From Labrys miyagiensis (lineage in GTDB: Bacteria; Pseudomonadota; Alphaproteobacteria; Rhizobiales; Labraceae), in the NCBI RefSeq assembly GCF_030160835.1, contig NZ_BSPC01000036.1:1-64000 (forward strand): a stretch of DNA of 64,000 bases. Reading direction: 5' to 3'. This document shows, one piece after another, positions 1 to 7,365 of the stretch (position 1 is the first letter of the stretch; each line of letters begins with the position of its first letter). A model generated the notes under the pieces. The model was not told where the DNA came from, did not search any database, and worked only from the letters and a program-made list of their open reading frames with translations. The position numbers and the translations under genes were made by a program.

Positions 1-166
1 CTTCCATCACCACCAGTTCGGCACCATGCTTTCGGCAAAACTCCGCCAGACACCCAACTCCCTCCCCATCATTGGAAAAACGCTGGCTGAACACCTCATT
101 CCCAACAGCCACATTGGCATCCAGCCAGGGCTTCGAAACATCCACTCCACAAATAATCCGTGCCAC
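1..166 (-). CDS. IS110-family transposase, N-terminal part, cut by window edge
   Basis: Read on the minus strand from a GTG codon at 166-164 (preceded by a GGCAGG ribosome site), 55 residues are open to the left edge. They begin MARIICGVDVSK and end at LVVME, the first and second acidic clusters of the DEDD (RuvC-like) catalytic domain of IS110 transposases. The enzyme is a site-specific recombinase working with an element-encoded RNA in characterised IS110 members. Only about one sixth of the usual 300-400 residues is visible, so whether the gene is intact cannot be judged. The identification rests on the D-V-S-K motif and the V-V-M-E motif at the expected spacing. Confidence 0.8.
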   Translation of the reverse strand, partial: MARIICGVDVSKPWLDANVAVGNEVFSQRFSNDGEGVGCLAEFCRKHGAELVVME

Positions 167-285
167 GGTAACCTGCCTTGTTCGTACGATTGAAATCCAG
201 CGACTGTTCGGTCGTGCGTGACAACGGCGAAGATCCCAGGCTCACCTTCGGTTGTATCCTGAGGGGCTACGGGCGACTTCGCCGC

Positions 286-317
286 GCCCAAGGACCGATG
301 GCCATCGGTCCTTGGGC
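286..317. repeat. Perfect 32-base palindrome
   Basis: Two 16-base arms are exact reverse complements with no spacer. It lies about 120 bases upstream of the IS110 transposase start. It could form a cruciform in DNA or, with a few unpaired bases, a strong hairpin in a transcript. It is compatible with a structural element of the IS non-coding RNA or with a barrier to outside transcription; sequence alone does not decide. Confidence 0.75.
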
Positions 318-482
318 TCGTCGCTTCTATCGTGCATCAAATCATTCCTGCAGATACAAGGGGCTGCGCAGGCTTGTGAGATCGATGTTTCGAAGGACAA
401 AAGTCGTGGAAACTATGAAGTGCGGACTTCAGTTACTTCCTTGGCGTGAGATCAAGAATCGATTTCTGCTGACGTTGCGCTG

Positions 483-526
483 CCCCTCACCTTTATCCTC
501 TCCCCGTAAGAACGGGGCGAGGGGGC
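483..526. repeat. Interspersed repeat family A (CCCCTCACC...GGCGAGGGG)
   Basis: About 44 bases containing the hairpin CCCCGT-aaga-ACGGGG. Nearly the same sequence occurs at 26759-26800 and, inverted, at 26893-26934. It lies between the RraA-like gene and the IS110 region. Confidence 0.75.
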
Positions 527-580
527 GCAATCGGCTCGCTTTGTTCTCGATTGTCTCATCTCGCCCGACCGTATTCCACA

Positions 581-1291
581 TCAAGCCTCGCCATCCTCCT
601 TCGCCTGCTCATACCGCGCCTTGGTCTCGGCGTTCATCGGGTAGAGTCCCGGCAGGGCAGCCCCCGCCTCCACCTGCTTCATGATCCAGGCTTCCGCCCG
701 CTCCTGCTCCGGCGCCTCCGCCAGCACTTCGCCGAGGAAGGCCGCCGGGATCACCACGGCGCCGTCATCGTCGGTCACCACCACATCGTCCGGGAACACG
801 GCGACGCCGCCGCAGCCGATCGGCTGCTGCCAGCCGACGAAGGTGAGGCCGGCCACCGACGGCGGGGCGGCAACGCCGTTGCACCAGACGGGCAGCCCTG
901 TCTGCAGCACACCGGCGGCATCGCGCACCACGCCGTCGGTGATGAGTGCGGCGACGCCGCGCTTCTGCATGCGCCCGCACAGGATGTCGCCGAAGATGCC
1001 GGCATCCTCTATGCCCATGGCATCGACCACGGCGACAACGCCCTCCGGCATTGCCTCGATGGCGGCGCGGGTCGAGGTGGGCGAGGCCCAACTCGCGGGC
1101 GTGGCGAGGTCCTCACGTGCCGGCACGAAGCGCAGGGTGAAGGCCGGCCCGACGATGCGTGGCTGTCCGGCGCGGAGCGGCTTGGTGCCGCGCATCCAGA
1201 CATTGCGCAGGCCCTTCTTGAGCAGGACCGTGGTCAGGGTCGCGGTGGAAATCCCGGACAGGGTTTCGATCTGGGCTGGATCAAGCGGCAT
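581..1291 (-). CDS. RraA-fold protein (aldolase/decarboxylase-like), 236 aa
   Basis: Member of the RraA / HMG-aldolase superfamily, named for the RNase E inhibitor but in catabolic loci usually a divalent-metal-dependent aldolase or oxoacid decarboxylase. The family signature D-G-V-V-R-D is present about residue 120, together with the glycine-rich stretch before it. The ATG at 1291 was chosen because family similarity begins at MPLDPAQIETLSG; a longer reading upstream would run through an inverted repeat. It follows the polyol-phosphate dehydrogenase in the same direction after 185 bases, so it may be a late gene of cluster A. The substrate is not deducible; a sugar-acid breakdown step is plausible. 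Confidence 0.75.
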   Translation of the reverse strand: MPLDPAQIETLSGISTATLTTVLLKKGLRNVWMRGTKPLRAGQPRIVGPAFTLRFVPAREDLATPASWASPTSTRAAIEAMPEGVVAVVDAMGIEDAGIFGDILCGRMQKRGVAALITDGVVRDAAGVLQTGLPVWCNGVAAPPSVAGLTFVGWQQPIGCGGVAVFPDDVVVTDDDGAVVIPAAFLGEVLAEAPEQERAEAWIMKQVEAGAALPGLYPMNAETKARYEQAKEDGEA

Positions 1292-1359
1292 GGGGGACCT
1301 CGAATTGCGATGGGGTTGGAAGTATCGCGCCCTCCGTTCGGTTGGCGACAGCTTTCTTT

Positions 1360-1438
1360 GGAGTGGCGGTCTCCGACCGCCATCTGCCTTTCCTGCAAGT
1401 GCCGCGGTTCCAAAATGGCGGTCGGAGACCGCCACTCC
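1360..1438. repeat. Inverted repeat family B, copy 1
   Basis: Two perfect 24-base arms (1360-1383 and 1415-1438) reading GGAGTGGCGGTCTCC... and its complement, with a 31-base spacer. The right arm continues into GTGTTTGG, also seen beside copies 2 (45875-45955) and 3 (50170-50247). It lies between the dehydrogenase and the RraA-like gene. Confidence 0.9.
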
Positions 1439-1476
1439 GTGTTTGGTACGCCTCCCCAGGCTATGGGTGCGCGTCT

Positions 1477-3195
1477 CTACGCAATCTTTAGCAGGTTCCG
1501 CTCGCTCAGTTGGCTGACGACGCTCTCCACCTCAGTGGTGATACGCTCCACCCCCCAGCCCAGCACCTCGCCGGCCACGCGGGCGATGACTTCGAGGTCA
1601 TGCCGGGTGAGCGAGCCGGTGATGGCGAGCGCCGTGCGCCGCATCACGATGTCGGCGAGATGCCCGACATGCTCTTTGCCGGCTATGTACTCGATCTCCG
1701 CGAGGCTGTAGGAGCTGGCCTGCAGCGTCTCCTCGCCTCGACTACTGGCGGCGCAATGGAGGGCGACCGGCAGGGCGGTGGTACCGTAGCGGGCAAACAG
1801 GGTTTCCAGGCGCTCGCGTGGCAGGCCGGATGCTCCAACCGCCTTGCCGAGCCAGTCGGCGCGGGCGGCGGCATCGGACGGGTAATCCCTGCCGCCGCCG
1901 ATCGCCAGCGTCCTGGTGCTGACCTTGCGGCTCCTGCCGAGGCGCTTGAGCACGCTGTCGGCGACCTCCTCGGCAAAGCCGCGAAAGGTCGTCCACTTGC
2001 CACCGACGAGCGAGATGATCGGGAAGGGGCGCGTCCCCTCCGGTTCCAGCACCGGCGCGGAATGGTCGCGGCTGATCAGGCCCGGCACCGCGGCATTCGA
2101 GGCCGGCAGCGGCCGGATGCCGGCATAGGCATAGACGATCTGGGAGTGATCGAACTGCAGACCCGGCAGCAGCGAGCGCAGGCTGGCGATGAGATAGTCG
2201 ATCTCCGCCTGGTCGGCTTTCACCGTGTCGGGATTGTCGGCGGGAATGTCGGTGGAGCCGACAAGGGCGAGGCCGAGATAATCGTAGACCAGGCAGATGC
2301 GCCCGTCATCGGCCTCGAAATAGATCATCTGCCCCTTGAGCGCCTTGATGAGCTCGTCGTGCCTGAGCAGGATATGCGAGCCCTTGGTGCCGCCAATCAT
2401 CCTGGAGGGCGTGCCGAGGGCCGTGTTCACATGGTCGATCCAGGGCCCGGCGGCATTGACCACCAGCTTCGGCCGCAGTGAGAAGGGCGCACCACCCGAC
2501 TGCGGCTTGAAGGTGAGCGTGCCGTCCGCCGAGGAAACGAGATCGGTGTAGTTGAGCGCCGCCGAGCCGGGATTGGCTGCCATTCCATCGGCGACGAGTT
2601 CGTAGACCAGGCGCTCGGGCAGGCTGACCTTGGCGTCGTAATAGGTGCCCGTCGCTACGATCGAGGGGGTGAGCGCCGGCATTTCGCTCAGCGCCGTGCG
2701 CCGGCCGACCATGCGGTGGCGCGGCATCACGCGGTTGCGCGAGCCGTAATAGTCGTAGATCGCCAGGCCCGCCTTGATCAGCAGAGCGCCGCGACTGCGG
2801 GGGGCGCTCTTGGAGCCGAACAGCGTACGCAGCGCCGCGCCGATGCCCTTGGTCCAGGAGAAGATCGGGATGACCGTCGGCAGCGGCGTGACGCAATGCG
2901 GCGCGTTCCGGAGCAGGAGATTGCGCTCCAATGTGGACTGCGCCACCAGGCCGAACTCGCCGGTTTCGAGATATTTCAGCCCGCCATGGATCAGGCGCGA
3001 GGGCGCGGCGCTGGTGCCGGAGCCGAAATCGCCCTTGTCGACAAGCATGCAGTTGACGCCCTGGGCGCTGAGGTCGCGGAAGAGGCTGGCGCCGTTGATG
3101 CCGGCGCCGAGGATGACGACGTCGATGGCGCCCGATTGCGCCAGTGTCGCTGCGTGTTCCGCTACACTGGGACCGTCCTTCATCGTCTCGCTCAT
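1477..3195 (-). CDS. GlpD-type FAD-dependent polyol-phosphate dehydrogenase, 572 aa
   Basis: Glycerol-3-phosphate dehydrogenase family flavoprotein that would oxidise a phosphorylated polyol to the ketose phosphate and pass electrons to the quinone pool. The FAD-binding G-A-G-I-N-G motif is at residues 30-35, and the GlpD signature (GTSAAPSRLIHGGLKYLE) follows at about 60-77. A GlpD C-terminal domain occupies roughly the last 150 residues. It starts inside the stop of the DeoR gene (ATGA overlap at 3192-3195) and shares that operon with an FGGY kinase. A second GlpD-type protein, EryB, lies at 14799-16304. The kinase beside it is not a glycerol kinase by sequence, so the substrate is probably another polyol phosphate. 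Confidence 0.85.
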   Translation of the reverse strand: MSETMKDGPSVAEHAATLAQSGAIDVVILGAGINGASLFRDLSAQGVNCMLVDKGDFGSGTSAAPSRLIHGGLKYLETGEFGLVAQSTLERNLLLRNAPHCVTPLPTVIPIFSWTKGIGAALRTLFGSKSAPRSRGALLIKAGLAIYDYYGSRNRVMPRHRMVGRRTALSEMPALTPSIVATGTYYDAKVSLPERLVYELVADGMAANPGSAALNYTDLVSSADGTLTFKPQSGGAPFSLRPKLVVNAAGPWIDHVNTALGTPSRMIGGTKGSHILLRHDELIKALKGQMIYFEADDGRICLVYDYLGLALVGSTDIPADNPDTVKADQAEIDYLIASLRSLLPGLQFDHSQIVYAYAGIRPLPASNAAVPGLISRDHSAPVLEPEGTRPFPIISLVGGKWTTFRGFAEEVADSVLKRLGRSRKVSTRTLAIGGGRDYPSDAAARADWLGKAVGASGLPRERLETLFARYGTTALPVALHCAASSRGEETLQASSYSLAEIEYIAGKEHVGHLADIVMRRTALAITGSLTRHDLEVIARVAGEVLGWGVERITTEVESVVSQLSERNLLKIA

Positions 3196-3968
3196 GCTGT
3201 CACCGTCTTGACGATCTGAAGCCGCACGCCGGCTTCCTGAAGCTGGTCGGCGATCGCCGCGGGAAGGCCGTCGGTGACCAGCACGGCGTCGAAGGCGCTG
3301 AGGTCGGCGAGGGCGTGCAGGGCGATCTTGTCGAACTTGGCGGCCTCCAGCAGCAGGATCCGCTTTGCGCAGGCCCGCATCATCGCCTGCTTCACCCGCA
3401 CGACATGCTGATCCTGGATATAGGCCGCGCCGCCGGAAACGGCCGAGGCCGAGCAGATCAGCAGGTTGGCCCGGAGCCCGGCGATGGCGTTCTCGCAGAG
3501 CAGGCCGATATAGGCATTGTAGGTCGGGTGATACTGGCCGCCGAGGCAGATGAAATCGACGTCCCCAGCTTCCATCAGCACAGCGCCGGCATGGACCGAG
3601 TTGGTGATCACGGTCAGCGGCTTGACCTCGGCCAGGAGCGGCGCGGTCGATCCGGCAGTGGAGGAGTCATCGAGCATGACGACTTGTCCGGCCTCGACAT
3701 GAGCGAGGGCGGCTCGGGCCAGCGCCTCCTTTTCCGCCCGCCCGATGCCCTGGCGATAGCGGAAGCTGCTCTCATAGACGCCTGAGGGCAGCACTGTGAC
3801 CATGCCATGGAGCTTGCGGATGATGCCCTGCTGCGCCAACAGGTCGACATGCCGGTGGATGGTCATGCGCGACACGCCGAAATGGCTGACCAGATCCTCG
3901 ATGCGGACTTGGCCGTGGCGCATCACATAGTCGGCGATGTCCTGGCGCCGATCCTCTGTCTTGCTCAT
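3192..3968 (-). CDS. DeoR-family transcriptional repressor of cluster A, 258 aa
   Basis: N-terminal DeoR winged helix-turn-helix at about residues 5-60 (with the segment VSRMTIHRHVDLLAQQG), followed by the DeoR sensor domain with sugar-phosphate-isomerase-like motifs (MLDDSSTAG, LGGQYHP). DeoR regulators usually respond to a phosphorylated sugar intermediate. ATG at 3968 gives an ATGA overlap with the upstream kinase stop; a start further upstream would overlap the kinase more deeply. It sits between kinase and dehydrogenase, translationally coupled to both, which suggests autoregulation of the operon. The candidate operator is the inverted repeat at 5542-5586. Confidence 0.88.
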   Translation of the reverse strand: MSKTEDRRQDIADYVMRHGQVRIEDLVSHFGVSRMTIHRHVDLLAQQGIIRKLHGMVTVLPSGVYESSFRYRQGIGRAEKEALARAALAHVEAGQVVMLDDSSTAGSTAPLLAEVKPLTVITNSVHAGAVLMEAGDVDFICLGGQYHPTYNAYIGLLCENAIAGLRANLLICSASAVSGGAAYIQDQHVVRVKQAMMRACAKRILLLEAAKFDKIALHALADLSAFDAVLVTDGLPAAIADQLQEAGVRLQIVKTVTA

Positions 3969-5485
3969 GCCTGATACCCCAGGCTTTCGAGCCTGGCCCA
4001 ATGCGGCTTGAGGGCTTCGGCGATGCCGGCATAGATGGCGTAACGCTCGTCATAAAGCCTGCTGCGAGCCGGATCAGGTTCGAAGACATGGGCCTTGGCG
4101 ACCATGGCTCGGGCGCCTTCCTGGGGCGAGGAAAACAGGCCGACTGCCGCACCCGCACAGAGCGCCGCACCGAAGGCCGCCGCCTCGTCGACGTCGGCGA
4201 CGGTCACCGGCAGGTTCAGCGCGTCGGCGAACATCTGGGCGAAGGCGGCGTTGCGCGACACGCCGCCGGTGAGGCGGACCTCCCGGCAGGCAAAGCCCTG
4301 GCGGAGCGCCTCGACATGGTAGCGGTGGTTGAACACGATGCCTTCGAGCACGGCCTTCAGCATGTCGCCGCGATCGTGCCAGCCGTGAAGGCCGACAAAG
4401 CTGGCGCTGGCGAGATTGCCGAAGGGCGAGCCGAACAGATAGGGATGGAACAGGAGGGTCGAAGGCCGCTTCAGGGCTGCGTCGATCTCTGGTCCGAGCC
4501 GGGCGTGGATGGAGGCGCCAACGGAGGAGGCCTCGGCCTGGTCGCCGCGGCAGAGCGTATCGAGGAACCAGTCGTAATTGGCGGCCGAGGCCGGCGAGAT
4601 CGACATGTTGTTCCAGCGCCCGGGCGCGATGGCATTGCGGCAGAACCAGCGCCCATCGAGCTTGGGCGCCGGCGAGACCACCTCATTGATCGAATAGGTG
4701 CCGGCGACGATGCTGACGACATCGTCCTCATGCCCGCTGATGCCGAGCGCCGAGGCGGTGACGTCATGCAGCCCGCTGGCGACTGGCGTGCCCTTGGCAA
4801 GCCCGGTCAGTTCGGCGGCCTTGGCCGTCACCTCCCCGACGATCTCGGCGGAATGGCTGATTTGCGGTAGCGCTGGTGCCAGCGCCTCGAGGCCGTAGAG
4901 GCGTAGCGCCTCGGGCGAATAGTCCTGGCTGTGGACATTGGTGAAGGAGGTGCTCGCCTCTGTCCTGTCGGTGCCGACCGTGCCGGTGAGGCAGAAGCGC
5001 AGCCAATCCTTGCAGGCGAGGACATAAGCGATCTTCGCGTAACGTTCGGGCTGGTTCTCCTTGAACCAGGCCAGCAGGGCCGAGGGTGCCGAGACATGCG
5101 GCATCTGCCCGGTCTCGGCGAGCGCCTGCTCGAACAGACCCTCCTTCTCCCATCTGTCGATCACCGCCCCGGCGCGGCTGTCGAGCGAGAGGATGCCGGG
5201 CGCGAGCGGCCGGCGCTCGGCATCGAGGAGGTAGACGCCGTCGCCATGCGCCGTCGCCGCCACGGCCTTGATATCCTCGGCCGGCCTGCCGCTGAGGGCG
5301 ATGGCCTCGCGGATTGCCTCCGCCGTCGCCCGCCACAGGCCCGCCATGTCGCGCTCGACGAAGCGCGGCGCCGGCATCGACTGCGGCACACGCCGGCGCG
5401 CCACCGAAAGCTGGCTGCCATCCGCATCGAAGATCACCGCCTTGGTCACCGTGAGGCCGTTGTCGATACCGAGCAGGCTGGGCAT
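3965..5485 (-). CDS. FGGY-family carbohydrate kinase, cluster A, 506 aa
   Basis: Two-domain sugar/polyol kinase of the FGGY family. The N-terminal phosphate-binding segment is GIDNGLTVTK (residues 6-15), and the C-terminal signature region around VRLTGGVSRN carries the ATP-site glycines. The ATG at 5485 was preferred over a TTG six bases upstream because the AGGGAAG ribosome site is correctly spaced from it. It is first gene of kinase-deoR-dehydrogenase, so it would phosphorylate the inducing polyol. It is paralogous to EryA (16313-17863) but clearly divergent, and not a typical GlpK. The exact substrate is unknown; a tetritol or pentitol is the reasonable guess. Confidence 0.85.
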   Translation of the reverse strand: MPSLLGIDNGLTVTKAVIFDADGSQLSVARRRVPQSMPAPRFVERDMAGLWRATAEAIREAIALSGRPAEDIKAVAATAHGDGVYLLDAERRPLAPGILSLDSRAGAVIDRWEKEGLFEQALAETGQMPHVSAPSALLAWFKENQPERYAKIAYVLACKDWLRFCLTGTVGTDRTEASTSFTNVHSQDYSPEALRLYGLEALAPALPQISHSAEIVGEVTAKAAELTGLAKGTPVASGLHDVTASALGISGHEDDVVSIVAGTYSINEVVSPAPKLDGRWFCRNAIAPGRWNNMSISPASAANYDWFLDTLCRGDQAEASSVGASIHARLGPEIDAALKRPSTLLFHPYLFGSPFGNLASASFVGLHGWHDRGDMLKAVLEGIVFNHRYHVEALRQGFACREVRLTGGVSRNAAFAQMFADALNLPVTVADVDEAAAFGAALCAGAAVGLFSSPQEGARAMVAKAHVFEPDPARSRLYDERYAIYAGIAEALKPHWARLESLGYQA

Positions 5486-5829
5486 GGCCAACGCTTCCCT
5501 GTCATGGGTGGGACATGAGAGAAATGAACATAAAATAATGGGAATGTCACGAAATTAAGTGTTACGAATATGATGTTGTAACATTCTTGGCAACGCGAGA
5601 GTGTGCGGCGAGGCCTGGGAGGGCACCACCACCGTCATTCCGGCTGAAGCGAAGCGGAACGCCGGAATCCATGAACACAGGGGCTGAGGAAAGAGGCGAC
5701 GTGGGGAGCGTGTATCCGGCAATGGCAATGTTCATGGATTCCGGCTCTTCGGCCGGAATGACGAAGCGGCAAGGGTATGCTCTATTGAGACCGACTTGGC
5801 GTTGAATTCCAGGTCCGAACTCCAGGTGC
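5486..5829. promoter_or_regulatory. Promoter region of cluster A, with candidate operator and repeat D
   Basis: AT-rich DNA at 5510-5590 interrupts the GC-rich surroundings. It contains nested inverted repeats: GAATGT (5542-5547) with ACATTC (5581-5586), and TGTTAC (5560-5565) with GTAACA (5578-5583). This lies 60-100 bases before the kinase start and suits a DeoR operator. The rest (5634-5763) is an inverted pair of interspersed repeat family D. No gene is seen. Confidence 0.5.
5634..5763. repeat. Inverted repeat family D, left flank of the GIY-YIG gene
   Basis: A direct unit GTCATTCCGGCTGAAGCGAA... (5634-5677) and an inverted unit (5731-5763) ending in GGCCGGAATGACG. The same family, also as an inverted pair, lies on the other side of the GIY-YIG gene at 6145-6276. 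Confidence 0.8.
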
Positions 5830-6135
5830 TTGAACGTGGATGGACGTCGTTCCTGGGTTTACATGCTCGCCAGCCGCAAGCATGGCACGCTCTATCTCGG
5901 CGTCACCAGCGATCTCACCAAACGTGTCTGGCAGCACAAGAACAAGCACTACAAAGGCTTTACCTCCAAATATAACGTCATCCGCCTTGTCTGGTACGAG
6001 GAATACGACGAGATCGGCATGGCGATTTATCGTGAGAAGCAACTGAAGAAATGGCATCGGGATTGGAAGATCGAACTGATCGAAAGGGAGAATCCCGATT
6101 GGAGTGATCTCTATGAGGGTGTCGTGGGGTCATAA
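5830..6135 (+). CDS. Small GIY-YIG nuclease-superfamily protein, 101 aa
   Basis: Single GIY-YIG domain of the short stand-alone type (UPF0213-like). Visible motifs are V-Y-M-L (residues 10-13) and L-Y-L-G (21-24), equivalent to the GIY and YIG strands, a helix with the conserved arginine in LTKRVWQHKN, and the metal-binding glutamate in YREKQLKKW. Length is typical of the group. It is the only plus-strand gene in the first 22 kb and is flanked on both sides by inverted copies of repeat D. Its codon use is less GC-rich than its neighbours. The biological role of such stand-alone domains is unknown. Confidence 0.85.
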   Translation: MNVDGRRSWVYMLASRKHGTLYLGVTSDLTKRVWQHKNKHYKGFTSKYNVIRLVWYEEYDEIGMAIYREKQLKKWHRDWKIELIERENPDWSDLYEGVVGS

Positions 6136-6144
6136 GAACGCCGC

Positions 6145-6276
6145 CGTCATTCCGGCTGGAGCGAAGCGGAACGCCGGAATCCAAGAACATTGACGCTGCA
6201 GGATAAGCGATCGCCTCTCCCGTCAACGCCTGTGTTCATGGATTCCGGCGTTCCGCTTCGCTCCAGCCGGAATGAC
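6145..6276. repeat. Inverted repeat family D, right flank of the GIY-YIG gene
   Basis: Units at 6145-6187 (direct) and 6233-6276 (inverted) share the GTCATTCCGGCTGGAGCGAA core with complementary ends. Together with 5634-5763 they bracket the GIY-YIG gene symmetrically. Confidence 0.85.
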
Positions 6277-6347
6277 GTCCTGGCTCGTCCTGTAGACATC
6301 GAGCCTGTCGCTGAGGGTGGTGACAGCAGAAGACTGCCACTCCACCC

Positions 6348-7205
6348 CTACGCCCCCTCCACACCCTTCGTCGGGGCTACCACGACGTTGATGCCCTTGG
6401 CTCGCATGCGGTCGAGATGCACGGCCGGGGTGCCGTCGTCGACGATGACGATGTCGAAATTGGTCAGCGGGCCGAAGCCGTGCAAGGCGCGGCGGTCGAA
6501 CTTGGTGTGGTCGGCGAGCAGGATGCGCGTGGAGGCCGAATCGAACATTGCGCGCTTGGTGTCCACCATCTCCAGGAACTGGTGGAAGACGATGTCGTCG
6601 GTGATGGCGGACATCGACATGAACAGCGTATCGGCGCGCAGATAGGACGTCTCGTGCGAGGTCATGCGCCCCATGAAGGCGTTGCACCAGTTGTAATACT
6701 GGCCACCGAGCCCGAGCAAAGTGAGGTCGCGCATGCCCTTGAGCTCGTTCATCAGGGTCAGCGAGTTGGTGATCACCGTCAGCGGCACCTTGGCGGGGAA
6801 ATAGTGAGCCATCTGCAGGACGGTGGTGGAATCATCGAGGAAGATCGCCTGCCCCGGCTCGACGAAGCGCATGGCGGCGAGCGCGATCGCCTTCTTCTCC
6901 GCCAGCTGCCGGCTGAAGCGATAGACATCGCTCGATTCGATCAGGCTGGTCGGCGCGGCAGAGGCGATGCCGCGCGTCTTGCGCAGGATGCCGCGGCTAA
7001 CCAGTTCGTCGAGGTCACGATGCACCGTCATCAGGCTGATGCCGAAGCGTTCCGCAAGGTCCTCGATGCGCATCGACCCTTCGGCCATCACTGCCTCGGT
7101 AATCGACTGCCGCCGCGCGACTTGGCGCGCCAGACGGGAATCACCCTGCACGGGCTCCTGCCCCAGGGGGGCGTCGCTCTGATCGTCGTCTTCGAGGGTG
7201 TTCAT
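6348..7205 (-). CDS. DeoR-family transcriptional regulator, 285 aa
   Basis: A 30-residue acidic lead is followed by a DeoR helix-turn-helix (about 35-90; ISLMTVHRDLDELVSRG) and a DeoR sensor domain with FLDDSTTVLQ and TVITNSLTL. It is downstream of, and in the same direction as, the ABC transporter operon, after 160 bases that include a hairpin. In other rhizobial erythritol loci a DeoR-type regulator accompanies the tpiA-like and rpiB-like genes, so control of the transporter or of eryH-eryI is plausible. It shares roughly the same architecture as the cluster A DeoR protein but is not a close copy. Confidence 0.85.
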   Translation of the reverse strand: MNTLEDDDQSDAPLGQEPVQGDSRLARQVARRQSITEAVMAEGSMRIEDLAERFGISLMTVHRDLDELVSRGILRKTRGIASAAPTSLIESSDVYRFSRQLAEKKAIALAAMRFVEPGQAIFLDDSTTVLQMAHYFPAKVPLTVITNSLTLMNELKGMRDLTLLGLGGQYYNWCNAFMGRMTSHETSYLRADTLFMSMSAITDDIVFHQFLEMVDTKRAMFDSASTRILLADHTKFDRRALHGFGPLTNFDIVIVDDGTPAVHLDRMRAKGINVVVAPTKGVEGA

Positions 7206-7331
7206 CTTGCCTGCACCATAATCGCTTGGACGGATAACACGTCCATGATCGAGATCGCAAAGGGCTGGAAAGGCAGGGCTGGGTTTACACCCGACAATCG
7301 CGCCAGGCCTCTATGGTGGAAGCCGGGGGGC

Positions 7332-7356
7332 GGGGGAGCGCTTAGCACGCTCCCCC
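7332..7356 (-). terminator. Hairpin after the ABC transporter operon
   Basis: Arms GGGGGAGCG and CGCTCCCCC pair perfectly around a 7-base loop, beginning about 10 bases past the stop of the periplasmic protein gene. No T-run follows on the minus strand, so it is either a weak or non-canonical terminator or an mRNA-stabilising hairpin. Confidence 0.55.
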
Positions 7357-7365
7357 TTCATCCTA

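Larger units (their letters stand above)
167..580. mobile_element. Non-coding stretch beside the IS110 transposase; probable element end with bridge-RNA region
   Basis: No convincing gene lies here. IS110 elements of the IS110 subgroup carry a non-coding region upstream of the transposase that specifies the bridge RNA, and this stretch occupies that position. It contains a perfect 32-base palindrome at 286-317 (arms GCCCAAGGACCGATGG and its complement, no loop). The outer end of the element is not identifiable because IS110 elements lack terminal inverted repeats. From about 483 an interspersed genomic repeat begins, so the element probably ends before that. Confidence 0.45.

Noticed and set aside
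5634-6276. CRISPR array made of the family D repeats
   Set aside because: Only four units in inverted pairs, no regular spacers and no cas genes; a gene lies between the pairs.
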